Origin: DASRAA01 sp036512955
GTDB lineage: Bacteria > Acidobacteriota > Terriglobia > Terriglobales > Acidobacteriaceae
Length of the DNA: 22,419 nt
Direction of reading: 5' to 3'
Assembly (NCBI GenBank): GCA_036512955.1
Contig: DATBZX010000207.1
Coordinates: forward strand, 1-22,419
Of the stretch, positions 1 through 8,414 are shown piece after piece. The position numbers and the translations under genes are program-made. The notes below the pieces were generated by a model. The model did not search any database. It worked only from the letters and a program-made list of their open reading frames with translations, and was not told the origin of the DNA. How positions within the stretch are numbered: position 1 is the stretch's first letter; each line of letters opens with the position of its first letter.

Positions 1-307
1 CCAGATTCTACAGATTCTCAGTGTCACGCTTTTCGAGAAAACGCCCATTTTACGGGCACTTCAGAATAGCAACTCCCAATCTGATCTACTCGATTATTCC
101 AATCAGTTGATTCTGTTCAACTTATAGCCGGACAGGAGTGATAAAAAGATGCTGTCGAAACGTTTGAGCCGACGGTAATAGGGCAGCTGTTGAACCTCAC
201 GTCGAGGCGCTTCGGTGATCTCCATGCAGCGCAGGATAGAACACAATCAAGAATTAGGGGCTAGCACGTCCTAGTCTCATTCTGCCCGAGTGGTCTCCTA
301 GAGTTTC
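1..307. other. Left-edge stretch without a clear gene
   Basis: I recognise no gene here. A 40-codon minus-strand reading frame (ATG at 225, stop at 103) has a plausible protein-like composition rich in Arg, Tyr and Leu, but it has no Shine-Dalgarno sequence and no family match that I know. It may be another remnant like those that follow. A short GCCC/GGGC inverted repeat near 43-57 has no T-tract and is not a convincing terminator. Confidence 0.3.
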
Positions 308-917
308 TTGTTCGCGTACATCCAATTGGCGGATGAGAAAACGTCGACGCCGCATCATATCATCGAGCGATACCGCAAGAGCCGCGACTGGCGACTGTTC
401 GAAAAGGAGTACGTCTACCATCACTGTCCACCTGCAGGAAAATCCTGGATCGATCTTGGTTGTGGGACGGGCGAAATAACCACGCAGCTCGCCAGCCTGG
501 GTACTAAGCGGGGATCGCAATCGACGTGGACCCCGGACTTCTTGAAATGACCAAGAAGCAAGCGATTCTCTATGGGTTAGACGATCGCGGCGCGGTTCTC
601 GGCGGCGATTTGCAGTATTGCATCACTTCCGCAATAGTTTAAACGAAGCCATACCAATTCAAGAGCTGGATTAAACCCGGGGGTACGTTCATTTGCGTCC
701 AACCCGTATCGTCTTCGAGTTCTCTGGAGTGGGTGCGCAACCATTCCGGCGTTCCTGTGCCGGCGCTCGATCCCGGCGAAAGGCAATTGACCGAAGCGGA
801 CCTTCGTTCCATTGCGGATCATTTGCGCGCTCGACTCGAACTTACTTCCGAGTCTTGAGTCGCCTCGAAAAACTGTGGCCTAGAACTGGTTTCATCGATA
901 CGGCGCGAACTGATTAA
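308..917 (+). pseudogene. Decayed class I SAM-dependent methyltransferase
   Basis: The first frame, from a TTG at 308, gives an N-terminal helix region and then the SAM-binding motif I, WIDLGCGTGEITTQLASLG, around 447-503. After about 510 the protein continues in another frame as GIAIDVDPGLLEMTKKQA (motif II acid in IDVDP). That frame runs into a stop at about 640. A third frame supplies AVLHHF near 611-630. Further shifts give FKSWIKPGGTFICVQPVSS (post-motif III, about 659-712), then EWVRNHSGVPVPALDPGER, and finally a C-terminal FRVLSRLEKLW piece in yet another frame ending at 917. The segment between GGDLQY and AVLHHF is shorter than in intact class I enzymes, so an internal deletion is likely in addition to at least three frameshifts. 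The family assignment is firm; the substrate (sugar, lipid or other) cannot be told. No intact product is possible, so this is a dead gene inside the EPS region. Confidence 0.8.
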
Positions 918-1103
918 ACCATTGGTTTCAATGGCTAAGAACCGTTCATGAGTCCGCTTCTAGTGCAAGCTGTCCGTTGCGAGGAGTTGATCGGGTCTTC
1001 CTCGCCCTGCCTGGTTCGACAGGGCTTTCCGGCACAGTAATTCTCGCTGGTCATGTGGACTGAACACTTGCCACCAGCTATTTGGCGGATAACGGCTAAT
1101 CGC
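918..1103. other. Short intergenic stretch
   Basis: This lies between the methyltransferase remnant and the stop codon of the convergent beta-helix gene. I see no supported gene, hairpin terminator or promoter. A 30-codon frame from an ATG near 948 looks accidental. Confidence 0.3.
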
Positions 1104-2834
1104 TTATTGCTTCGCCTCCGGCGCTCCGGCTGGAGTTTGGGAGTGGTGAGGCAATTTGATTCCGGATTCAGCCGAATAGGCTGAGGTCAACTTTGATTTG
1201 TCGACGCCAGCAACCTGCCCGTCGGTGGTCTCCATCTTCGCAGGATAGCTCAGGCGGTATTCACTGCCATTCGAGTTCTTGGGTTTCACATCCGTAGAAT
1301 AGTTGTGCGGCGGAAGTGCATAGACCTTATCGCCGGGTGGCGCATAGAAGACGTTGCCCCGAAAGCGCGAATTCACAGGCGACGGGTCTCCCATGTAGCG
1401 GGACAGAACATAAGGAAATTGTCCCACCATACCCGCAGGCCCGTTGATCTGGCGGCAGAACGCGTTGTCGAGGATCCAGACATTGTGGGTACTGGAAACT
1501 GGTGGGTTGAAAGGTGCTGCGGCATTGAATTCAATCGAACCCTTGCAGTAGCCAAGGTTGGGCGGTGGGACTACGGTGTTGTGCTGCACGACTAAATCCG
1601 TCACTTCTTTGTTGATCAGGCCGCCATAAGCGTAGCCGGTCGTATATCCGTTCTGCGTGGTGTCGCCCAGCAAAATCAGGTTGTTGTAGATAACGATCCG
1701 CTTCGCTTCGCCCCGGTTGGTGCAGCCGTTCGCTGGATGGCACTCGTTATCAAATTCTGTGATGTCGAAGCCAGAGCTTACGTTTTTGAAGATATTGTTG
1801 GTGATCGTGAAGTCGTCCACCACCGCTATCAAGCCGCTTTGGCCGGTTCGCACGGTGAGCATAAGTGAAAATCCCCCCTGTGCGGCGGGCCAGATATTTT
1901 CGAGCAGGTTTCCGTCGATCAGGACACGGTGGCCATGCTTGAACTCCAGATTGTTCTTAATCAGCATCGTCTGTTTAGAGCCAGTGCTCAGTGCTACCCA
2001 ACTCAAAGGCTTGTAAAGGTGATTATTACGGACTTCAACGTCGCTTAGTAACCACGGAGTGTTTATCCCACCAGCCCCGCCGAACGCTAGGTCCTCCGAC
2101 GCTGCGGACAGGAAGTTATTGACGATCTTCATGGGACCGGGAGAGTACCATTCTCCAATAGCCTGGGTGTCGAAGCCGGGCAAATGGACGTCGGAAATGT
2201 AGCTGTCAATGATCGCGATGTTGCTACCGTTAGCGCTCATCGCACGGCGAAGATCCATGGTTGGCGAACCATGAAGGTAGCAGCGATCCACTGTGATTGA
2301 GTCAATCAAGGGCTGGTTCGGCTGCTGGTCCATCGACAGCAGCGCGTAGCTAAAGCAATTCGCCGGTGGATCGGCCAAGGGCTGGCAGCCATACGTTGAA
2401 GCCGTGAGCAACTCCAAGCCGACCAGCCTGTAGTGATTGGCTCCGGGGGGCACGGAAACCGCGCCGGTTACGTTCGGCGTAACAATTTTCGGCATCGAGG
2501 CCGCATCGTCTGGAGCCACGCGGGTACCGGGTGCTGGCAGACTGGACAGTGCGGACCCGACAATATAAATCCACTTATTGAGAGGGTTCGCCTTTACGGG
2601 AAGCGTGAAATTACCTTGATAGGTTACGCCGGCATCCAGGACGATGGTGTCTCCCGGATTGGCTGAATTCAGCGCATTCTTGAAATCGGCGCTCGAATGT
2701 GCGGGCCAAGTGACTCCAGATGGAGGGTTAAAGGTCGTATCGATGTAGGTTAGAGGAAGTTGTGCGACAGGTGGCTGCGCTACGCCTACAACGGTATAGA
2801 GCAGTAACAAAACAAAAAGAAAATGCCTCGCCAT
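1104..2834 (-). CDS. Secreted right-handed parallel beta-helix protein
   Basis: This 576-residue protein is predicted to be exported. From the chosen start (ATG at 2832-2834) it begins MARHFLFVLLLLYTVVGVAQ, a classical signal peptide with cleavage after about residue 20. A longer frame reaches 2879, but the chosen ATG is preceded by GGAG at a good spacing and puts the signal peptide at the N-terminus. The middle is built of Asn-rich beta-strand turns (for example VRNNHLYKPLSW, KNNLEFKHGHRVLIDGNLLEN, ITNNIFKN, IYNNLILLGD), typical of PbH1/right-handed beta-helix folds. Such folds are used by polysaccharide lyases, hydrolases and epimerases, and also by non-catalytic surface proteins. I see no clear catalytic signature of a specific lyase family, so activity on carbohydrate is only an inference from the fold and the EPS neighbourhood. 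It is a single-gene unit on the minus strand. A fragment of a related gene is present at 5373-5501. Confidence 0.75.
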   Translation of the reverse strand: MARHFLFVLLLLYTVVGVAQPPVAQLPLTYIDTTFNPPSGVTWPAHSSADFKNALNSANPGDTIVLDAGVTYQGNFTLPVKANPLNKWIYIVGSALSSLPAPGTRVAPDDAASMPKIVTPNVTGAVSVPPGANHYRLVGLELLTASTYGCQPLADPPANCFSYALLSMDQQPNQPLIDSITVDRCYLHGSPTMDLRRAMSANGSNIAIIDSYISDVHLPGFDTQAIGEWYSPGPMKIVNNFLSAASEDLAFGGAGGINTPWLLSDVEVRNNHLYKPLSWVALSTGSKQTMLIKNNLEFKHGHRVLIDGNLLENIWPAAQGGFSLMLTVRTGQSGLIAVVDDFTITNNIFKNVSSGFDITEFDNECHPANGCTNRGEAKRIVIYNNLILLGDTTQNGYTTGYAYGGLINKEVTDLVVQHNTVVPPPNLGYCKGSIEFNAAAPFNPPVSSTHNVWILDNAFCRQINGPAGMVGQFPYVLSRYMGDPSPVNSRFRGNVFYAPPGDKVYALPPHNYSTDVKPKNSNGSEYRLSYPAKMETTDGQVAGVDKSKLTSAYSAESGIKLPHHSQTPAGAPEAKQ

Positions 2835-3027
2835 ACATCTCCGGGGAGAATTTGCCGACACATAACCATAATACAGCATTGTTGTGATGCCCGCACTTGA
2901 AACGATTCAGTCGTGCGCTTATCTTCTGGCAATTGTTGTTCAAGACTCTCCTAGGCGACCACGTTTGAAGGCCCTCAACGGTCGCCGCACCGCCGCACCA
3001 AGTTGCAGAAATCTGGAGGTTTCGAGA

Positions 3028-3114
3028 ATGGCCATAGCCAAGACTTGCCCCATATGCAGCTACCAATCGATTGATCGGATGAGGATGAATGAGTCCTTGC
3101 GCCTCGGAAAATGA
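3028..3114 (+). CDS. Possible 28-residue ORF with CxxC motif
   Basis: A tiny reading frame begins with an ATG at 3028 that has a strong Shine-Dalgarno GGAGG at 3015-3019, eight bases upstream. The peptide begins MAIAKTCPICSYQSIDRMRM. The CPIC pair looks like one half of a zinc ribbon such as occurs at the N-terminus of short zinc-ribbon proteins, but the second CxxC is absent. It could be the truncated start of such a gene or chance. There is no other support. Confidence 0.25.
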   Translation: MAIAKTCPICSYQSIDRMRMNESLRLGK

Positions 3115-3401
3115 GGGGCGGTACACCTGGGATGCGCCCTGCTCGCATACCACGGTGGTATGGCCACGTGTTCTTGACCGTCGCTGACCCTCCGAGCACA
3201 GACAAGTTCAGTGTGTGAACCGATGTTGTAGCCGAGAACCCGACAACGGTGACCAACAGCATCGATAACAGCTATACGCCGCTTTCGCACGGCTGCTGGA
3301 CAAACGGACCGGAGGTGGGGCGATTGCTCGAGAGTACTCCCCGGGCTCGCATGAGCACTCACTGATTCAAATCGAAGGGCACATGCAAGCGCAATGGCGG
3401 A

Positions 3402-3945
3402 CTAGCGCGAAGGAGCTGTAAGGTCAGATTCGAGCTTCGCAGTGAATAAGGCGGCACCGGCCGGATTCAGGTGAAATTGATCACGAAAGAGCGCGGCGCC
3501 CATGGCACCCGCCTGCACCGGAACCAATACTCGGACACCAGCATCTTTCGCCGCTGACGCCAATACGTCGGCATGTTCCTCCCTCAGTGCAGGTGGAACC
3601 ACGATCGTCAGACGGCTTCCATACTCTTCGCAAAGCGCCTCTGCGAAGCCGGAGATTTACGAGGCATTGGAAGAGAGCGGAGTAAGGTATGCTATTCGCA
3701 TAATAGGCCGGCACAATCATCGGTCCAGGAACGCAGATCGTGTCACACGTTCTGATTCCAGGCGGCGGCCACCAGCATAGTCGCGATACAAGTGGAAATC
3801 TTACCCAGGCCGGGCATGGCGAGATCACGATTGGGAACAGGTACTAGATCGGCGATGGTTCTATACTCATGGCTGACATAGGGGAAGACCGCACGATCGG
3901 AGCTGCGGCGGTGGCTGCGAAACCTATTCCGTCAGGCGTAGTGGC
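3402..3945 (-). pseudogene. Broken SGNH-hydrolase-like gene (EPS-associated)
   Basis: Two minus-strand pieces belong to one former gene. The upstream piece (about 3945 to 3743) reads in part AVFPYVSHEYRTIADLVPVP, then CIATMLVAAAWNQNV and a stop. The downstream piece (3647 to 3402) reads FAEALCEEYGSRLTIVVPPA and ends with FRDQFHLNPAGAALFT. The D-x-x-H-L-N-x-x-G pattern is the C-terminal catalytic Asp-His block of SGNH/GDSL hydrolases; members in EPS loci act as O-acyl esterases or acyltransferases. About 95 bases between the pieces read instead as transposase on the opposite strand. The N-terminal GDS block is not found, so the gene is also truncated at its 5' end. Calling it SGNH rests mainly on the C-terminal motif. 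Confidence 0.6.
3643..3752 (+). mobile_element. IS1380-like transposase scrap
   Basis: The plus strand encodes KPEIYEALEESGVRYAIRI from 3646 to 3702. This closely resembles the segment (YEALEE.GVKYAIRIPAN) found in IS1380-family DDE transposases. After a frame change it continues as PAQSSVQERRSCHTF (3708-3752), which fits the following residues of that family. Only about 110 bases survive and no terminal inverted repeats are seen. The left junction at about 3645 coincides with the break in the SGNH-like gene on the other strand. The family name is from memory of the motif, not from a search. Confidence 0.5.
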
Positions 3946-3992
3946 AGTCGGGAATCCTGCCTGCCCGTTGAACCGTTGAATATATCTCGAGG

Positions 3993-5165
3993 ATGAAAAA
4001 CGTGTCGACTACCAGAACTGAGCTTACCGCGGTCGGGGGTTCCCGTCGAACAGCGCCAGTCCCGGTGTTGCTCATGGTTAGAGAACTGGATCAAGGTGGC
4101 GTAGAACGAGACGTTGCCAAAATTGCAGTCTACCTCGACCGGACCCGATTCGTGCCGCATGTAGCAACGTATAACGCCCACGGAATGCGATACGAGGAGT
4201 TGAGGTCAGCAGGTGTCCCAATCCTGCATCTCCCCCTGCGCAGTTTGGCATCACGCGAGGCGATTTACTCGGGATTCAGGCTTAGGCGCTACATTCGAGA
4301 ACATGGCATCAAAGTCGTTCATTCCTACGATCCGATCGGAATATATGGACTGGTCATAGCTCGAATGGCGGGAGTTCGGATTGTGATCGGCAGCCAGTTG
4401 AGCTATAGGAACCTTTTTGATCCAAGAACGCAGAAGCTGCTGCGCTGGGCGGATCGATATTCGGACGCCATATTCGTCAATTGTGAAGCCATTCGAAGAT
4501 ATATGGTCGAGGACGAACATGTGCCCGCCGACAAGGTGGAATTGTGCTACAACGGCGTCATCACGACTGAATTCTTCCCTGCCGAGGAGCCGAGGCCAGC
4601 GGAACTGGCGCCCGCCGACTTGGTGATTGGAACAGTATGTGCGCTTCGGTGGGAGAAGGGACTACCACTGCTGCAAGAGGCATTTGCAAAGTTGAACTTC
4701 CCTGACCGAAAGCTTCAGCTCGTAATAGTCGGGAGCGGCGTTGAGCTTCCCCGCCTGCAAGAGAATGCCGTCAGACTGGGGATCGGCGCCGCCAGCGTTT
4801 TCATGCCGGCACAGCGGAGCGTTGCTCGCTGGATGCGAGCAATGGATATCTTCGTGCTGCCGTCGCTCTCGGAGGCATTTTCCAATTCGCTTTTGGAAGC
4901 CATGGCTTGCGGCTGCTGCGTGGTCGGCTCCCGCGTGGGCGGCACACCAGAGTTAATTGGTGAGAACTCGCGCGGTCTTCTGTTTGAACCCGGAAATTCC
5001 CAAGACCTGGCGAATCGGCTCACCCAGCTTATTGAGGACGAAAGTCTTCGAGTGGAATTCGGACGCCGGGCCGCACAGCATGCAAGAGAGAATCTGTCTA
5101 TTGAGTTAGCGGCTAAACGAACGGCGGACATCTACGACCGGCTACTGGATCGGCTGCGATCTTAA
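3993..5165 (+). CDS. GT4-family glycosyltransferase
   Basis: This 390-residue protein is predicted to be a cytoplasmic or membrane-associated GT-B glycosyltransferase that transfers a sugar from a nucleotide donor to a lipid-linked EPS intermediate. The N-terminal Rossmann-like half has the acceptor-side signature MVRELDQGGVERDVAKIA (about residues 28-45). The C-terminal half starts near LVIGTVCALRWEKGL and carries the GT4 EX7E motif in SEAFSNSLLEAMACG (Glu294 and Glu302), followed by SRVGGTPELI for donor binding. Length is normal for GT4. The start is an ATG at 3993; CGAGG lies immediately before it with almost no spacer, so the true start could be a little downstream, but the conserved part begins only at about residue 22. 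It stands alone between remnant-filled stretches, though EPS genes are nearby. Donor and linkage cannot be predicted. Confidence 0.88.
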   Translation: MKNVSTTRTELTAVGGSRRTAPVPVLLMVRELDQGGVERDVAKIAVYLDRTRFVPHVATYNAHGMRYEELRSAGVPILHLPLRSLASREAIYSGFRLRRYIREHGIKVVHSYDPIGIYGLVIARMAGVRIVIGSQLSYRNLFDPRTQKLLRWADRYSDAIFVNCEAIRRYMVEDEHVPADKVELCYNGVITTEFFPAEEPRPAELAPADLVIGTVCALRWEKGLPLLQEAFAKLNFPDRKLQLVIVGSGVELPRLQENAVRLGIGAASVFMPAQRSVARWMRAMDIFVLPSLSEAFSNSLLEAMACGCCVVGSRVGGTPELIGENSRGLLFEPGNSQDLANRLTQLIEDESLRVEFGRRAAQHARENLSIELAAKRTADIYDRLLDRLRS

Positions 5166-5372
5166 GTCGGGCCGGAAGTTGCCTGCAGGCTTGTTCGGAT
5201 TGCCAGCGGAGCAAGATAGAGGAGATCGTTCATTTGACGGCAGCTCCGAGTGGCGCCTCCTGCAGTTGGCCTTTTTCGGGTCTCGTCCTCCATGGAAGGA
5301 CCCGCGGCACGTCTCCGATGATCTACCCAGCAAGCCCGAATGCTCAGAAATGGCAACTAAATACGGAGCAAA

Positions 5373-5501
5373 ATGATAGCGGTTCAGTTCAAGAACGCAC
5401 GGCGAGTACTGGTCGCCGGGGATGTTTTTGAGAACGACTGGGCTGCCACGCGGAGGGATTTCGCCATCGTGTTGACCGTGCGCACCTTAGGGGGACTCTG
5501 A
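5373..5501 (+). pseudogene. Fragment of a parallel beta-helix protein gene
   Basis: A 42-codon frame encodes FKNARRVLVAGDVFENDWA followed by FAIVLTVRT and a stop. It lines up with one region of the intact beta-helix protein at 1104-2834, where the sequence is FKHGHRVLIDGNLLENIWPA followed by FSLMLTVRT. The shared pattern FK-x(3)-RVL-x(2)-G-x(3)-EN-x-WA then F-x(3)-LTVRT is too specific to be chance. Only this core remains; the flanks are lost or scrambled. A Pro-Trp-Lys-rich frame just upstream (about 5285-5372) may be more of the same gene. It shows that a second family member once lay here in the opposite orientation. Confidence 0.6.
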
Positions 5502-5606
5502 ACAAGTACTCCGATTTCCACCGATCTGCAGGCTGGAGTGAGAGGAAATTTGGCGGAGGGCCTGTAGAGCGATGCAGCAACAGACACTGGCGATGGCGAA
5601 CGCGTT

Positions 5607-5718
5607 GTGCTTCAGTGCGTCGAGGGCTTCAACCGGTTCCACGGCGCAGTCCAACAGCAGTTTCAGACGGGATCATACACAATGGTACTACGCTCGGTGG
5701 TGCGAGGCGCGTGATAAC
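5607..5718. repeat. Direct repeat, copy A (degenerate fkbH 5' end plus leader)
   Basis: By eye this aligns end to end with 10354-10466 in the same orientation, about 94 of 113 positions identical with one single-base gap. Many differences are transitions. Copy B spans the first 18 codons of fkbH and about 59 bases of its upstream leader. Copy A keeps the same reading frame on the minus strand (EALDALKH against EALEVLKH), but the downstream sequence does not continue as fkbH. It is therefore a decayed partial duplicate. Confidence 0.75.
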
Positions 5719-6132
5719 TTGCCTCTGAAGACGCTCACCACTGACGACGGAAACCATTCCAACCTTAGCATTTACCAGTACCAGTGACCATCCAATTCAA
5801 TTTGCTGGGCCGTTTTTCCACAAAGCAGACACACTACTCCCGGTTTAGCCTGGGAAATTGATCGCTCGGGTCGTTCACTGATGCATTGGTCGTAATGCGG
5901 TCTATTTTTGCTCCAGCGCTTATAATGAAGGCCAGACTTGTGCTTTCGATGCCAAATGGCTACGCTGAGAGACGCTTCCAGCAGTGCATCCGTAATGATC
6001 CGGGAATACCCGGCCAGTTATCTTCCTGCGTCGTGCTTGGCGTCTAGCGGTTGATTCCGAAGTACACCCGGTTGCTTTCCCGTCCAAGTAATTTCGGGGC
6101 AGAGCCGCTATGGAAAGTGAGGCACAGTAAGA

Positions 6133-7089
6133 ATGGGGTCCGACAACACTCTGCCAGTTCCTCAACCGGCGATCACGTGGCCGGAAGGCAGGAGATTTGC
6201 GTTCACGGTTTTTGACGATCCCGATGGGCAGTCGATGGAGACGACGCGGCTGGTCTACTCGTTTCTGGCCGACTTGGGATTCCGAACGACGATTGGAGTC
6301 TGGCCCCTGGACATCCGCCGCGAACCCAACTCGGGCGGCGAGACCTGCGCCAATCTGGAGTATCGCGGCTTTCTGCAGCAGCTTCAGGCCAGGGGTTTCG
6401 AGATTGGTTTTCACAACGCCGCCCCGCACTCCAGCACGCGCGATGAAACCATCGAAGCGCTGGACCTGTTCGAAAGCTATTTCGGGCAGGCCGCGGTTAC
6501 GATGGCGAGCCATTACAACGCAGACGCGATGTACTGGGGACCGGCGCGCTTGAGCAGTTGGCGACGCAGCATTTACAACCTAGCCACGCTGGGCCGAACG
6601 CGCAACCGCTTCTTCGGCCAGGTCGAGGGGCATCCGAGTTTCTGGGGAGATGTCTGCCGTGATCGCATCCGCTACTGCCGTAATTTTGTGTATGCCGACA
6701 TCAATACGTTACGCATGAATCCGTGGATGCCATACGTCGATCCCCTGCGGCCGTATGTACGCTACTGGTACTCGGCGTCGGAGGGCAACCAGGCGCCGGC
6801 GTTTCTTAATACCTTGCAAGACCACCACCAGGACCTGCTGGAGGAACAGGGTGGAGGGTGCATCATGTACACTCACTTCGGCCACGGGTATGTGCAGGAT
6901 GGCAAGCTCAATCCGCAGTTCAGGCGAACGATGGAACGGCTGGCGCACAAGAATGGCTGGTTCGTGCCAGTCTCCGAGCTGCTGGATTTTCTCTTGACGA
7001 CAAAAGGCCCCACGACCCTCACGGACAGCGTCAGGCGGAAGCTGGAAAGGCGCTGGCTGTGGGAGAAACTCTTCCGCGGTACTTCCTAG
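6133..7089 (+). CDS. NodB-like polysaccharide deacetylase family protein
   Basis: The 318-residue product resembles the NodB-homology (carbohydrate esterase 4-like) fold. This fold removes N- or O-acetyl groups from polysaccharide or lipid-linked sugars using a divalent metal. The first motif appears as TVFDDPDG (about residues 25-32), with the second Asp expected to bind metal. The usual H-x(3,4)-H site is represented by GFEIGFHNAAPHSS (His94 and His99), and MASHYNAD and MYTHFGHGY supply further conserved-looking His residues. There is no signal peptide, so action on a cytoplasmic lipid-linked or nucleotide-sugar intermediate is more likely than on finished polymer. ATG 6133 is preceded by a weak GTGAGG. 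The next gene starts 15 bases after its stop, so the two are likely co-transcribed. Motif spacing departs from classical CE4 enzymes, so activity is uncertain. Confidence 0.7.
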   Translation: MGSDNTLPVPQPAITWPEGRRFAFTVFDDPDGQSMETTRLVYSFLADLGFRTTIGVWPLDIRREPNSGGETCANLEYRGFLQQLQARGFEIGFHNAAPHSSTRDETIEALDLFESYFGQAAVTMASHYNADAMYWGPARLSSWRRSIYNLATLGRTRNRFFGQVEGHPSFWGDVCRDRIRYCRNFVYADINTLRMNPWMPYVDPLRPYVRYWYSASEGNQAPAFLNTLQDHHQDLLEEQGGGCIMYTHFGHGYVQDGKLNPQFRRTMERLAHKNGWFVPVSELLDFLLTTKGPTTLTDSVRRKLERRWLWEKLFRGTS

Positions 7090-7104
7090 ACAATTCATTC
7101 CGCT

Positions 7105-8208
7105 ATGCCCCTGCGATTCATCCCATTTGAAAAAGATCACGGTCCCGCCGCTGAGGCATTCAATCAACGGATGATTCATGGCGATGCCCCCACAGACTTT
7201 CTTCTGCCCACGGGCCTGGGGAAGATCAGAACCACGCCGGACGACCCGATTCAATGGACGCAATATCTGGTGCTTGACGGTGGCGAGGTGCGCGGCGGAG
7301 TGCTGGCCATGGACCAGCCTGGCTGGGTGAACGGCCATGTGGTTCGTGCCGTGAACTTCCAGTCACCGCTGTCGGAAGGCATCGTGAATTCCAAGTATTC
7401 CATCGTCGCCATGCAGATGGTGAAGTTCATGCAGAAGCAGGCCGAAGTCGTGTTCATGGTGGGGATGGGCTCGGCCGATCGGCCACTACCCAAGCTGCTG
7501 GCTGCTTCCGGATGGTCCGTGCGGCCGATACCATTCCTGTTTCGCGTACATCGCACGGGGAACTTCCTGCGCGAGCTGCAGATGCTGCGGACGTCGCCAG
7601 TGAAGCGCATCGCGGCACAGGCAGCGCGGCTCACGGGCCTGGGCGCAGCGGGCCTGACCGTAATGCAGCGTCGACGGAGCACGGAGAATGGCTCGATACG
7701 GCAGGTGAATGTCTGGGGGGATTGGGCGGACGAAATCTGGCGGCGTTGCCGCGATCGTTGTTCGTTCGCAGTGCAGCGCGACCGCCGCACCTTGGAGAGC
7801 CTCTACCCGGCCTCCGACCCAAGAGTGATAATTCTACTGATCGAGTGCGACGCCAAGCCAGTCGGATGGAGTGTCTGTTTCAATGCGGCGTTGGCAAACC
7901 ATCGCCACTTCGGGAACCTGCGCTTGGGTTCGGTTCTCGATTGCGTGGCCGATCCGGATGCCATGACGCTGACTGCCGTGCTAACCGACCGCGAGATGGC
8001 GTCGCAAGGCGCCGACCTGTTAGTGGTGAATCACAGCCATGCGGCCTGGGTGCAGGCCTTTCGTTCGGCGGGCTTTCTGGCAGGCCCATCGAATTACCTG
8101 CTGGCGACGTCGAAGCGGCTGACTGAACTGGTTCGCTCTCAGCAAGAAGGCGAAGCGCGCATGCACGTCACCCGAGGCGACGGCGACGGGCGAATCCACC
8201 TGACGTAA
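7105..8208 (+). CDS. GNAT/FemAB-like acyltransferase
   Basis: This 367-residue protein has the look of tandem GNAT-fold (FemAB-like) proteins that sit in EPS loci. The N-terminal half has a short beta-rich stretch (YLVLDGGEVRGGVLAM, about residues 53-68) and a conserved-looking NFQSPLSEGI. The C-terminal half carries a second set (VIILLIECDAKPVGWSVCF), followed by a helix-rich segment with LLVVNHSHAAWVQAFRSAGF, which resembles the end of a GNAT domain. No signal peptide or membrane segment is seen. The start ATG at 7105 lies 15 bases after the deacetylase stop and lacks a clear ribosome-binding site, so translation may be coupled. An acyl group donated by acyl-CoA or by the ACP encoded just downstream on the other strand is a reasonable but unproven idea. 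Confidence 0.55.
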   Translation: MPLRFIPFEKDHGPAAEAFNQRMIHGDAPTDFLLPTGLGKIRTTPDDPIQWTQYLVLDGGEVRGGVLAMDQPGWVNGHVVRAVNFQSPLSEGIVNSKYSIVAMQMVKFMQKQAEVVFMVGMGSADRPLPKLLAASGWSVRPIPFLFRVHRTGNFLRELQMLRTSPVKRIAAQAARLTGLGAAGLTVMQRRRSTENGSIRQVNVWGDWADEIWRRCRDRCSFAVQRDRRTLESLYPASDPRVIILLIECDAKPVGWSVCFNAALANHRHFGNLRLGSVLDCVADPDAMTLTAVLTDREMASQGADLLVVNHSHAAWVQAFRSAGFLAGPSNYLLATSKRLTELVRSQQEGEARMHVTRGDGDGRIHLT

Positions 8209-8414
8209 CGGTGGCACTGCATTTCCGCGTTGCTGAAACCAAACCGAGGGTCCTGCACAGCGTCGATCGAGTTGCCGTAACCTCCAAGGAAGGGTGCAGA
8301 CCTTGGAATTGGCCTCAAGGCTGCCGTGGGCAATGCCGGCGGTACCATGCCTGACTATTGATGGGACATGCCCGCGCACGCGCGAAGCGGCGGATAGGTG
8401 AATCGCTGGGTTGT
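8209..8414. other. Gap between convergent genes
   Basis: This lies between the stop codons of the acyltransferase gene (plus) and the ACP gene (minus). I searched for a bidirectional terminator and found no hairpin with a T-tract. No coding sequence is supported. Confidence 0.4.

Larger units (their letters stand above)
2835..3992. other. Gene-debris region between beta-helix gene and glycosyltransferase
   Basis: No intact long gene is present in this stretch of about 1.1 kb. It holds a possible 28-codon ORF (3028-3114), an unidentified coding-like plus-strand stretch around 3160-3345 interrupted by a stop, an SGNH-hydrolase-like remnant on the minus strand (3402-3945) and a transposase scrap (3643-3752). 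The last three pieces indicate decay after mobile-element activity. Confidence 0.6.
5166..6132. other. 967-base remnant-containing intergenic region
   Basis: No intact gene is present. It contains a beta-helix gene fragment (5373-5501) and a degenerate copy of the fkbH 5' end (5607-5718). Further on there is a 40-codon frame at 5925-6047 starting MKARLVLSMPNGYAERRF, which I do not recognise. A TATAAT hexamer at 5921-5926 lacks a matching -35 element. Nothing else can be supported. Confidence 0.5.

Noticed and set aside
5921..5926. TATAAT hexamer upstream of the deacetylase gene
   Set aside because: No acceptable -35 hexamer lies 16-18 bases upstream and the distance to the gene is about 200 bases; not reported as a promoter.
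6709..7338. 209-codon minus-strand open frame
   Set aside because: It overlaps the deacetylase and acyltransferase genes on the opposite strand and has no family signature.
8209..8414. Possible remnant coding sequence between the convergent genes
   Set aside because: Several short frames (for example one reading GGYGNSIDAVQDPRFGFSN on the minus strand) look protein-like but match no family I can name.
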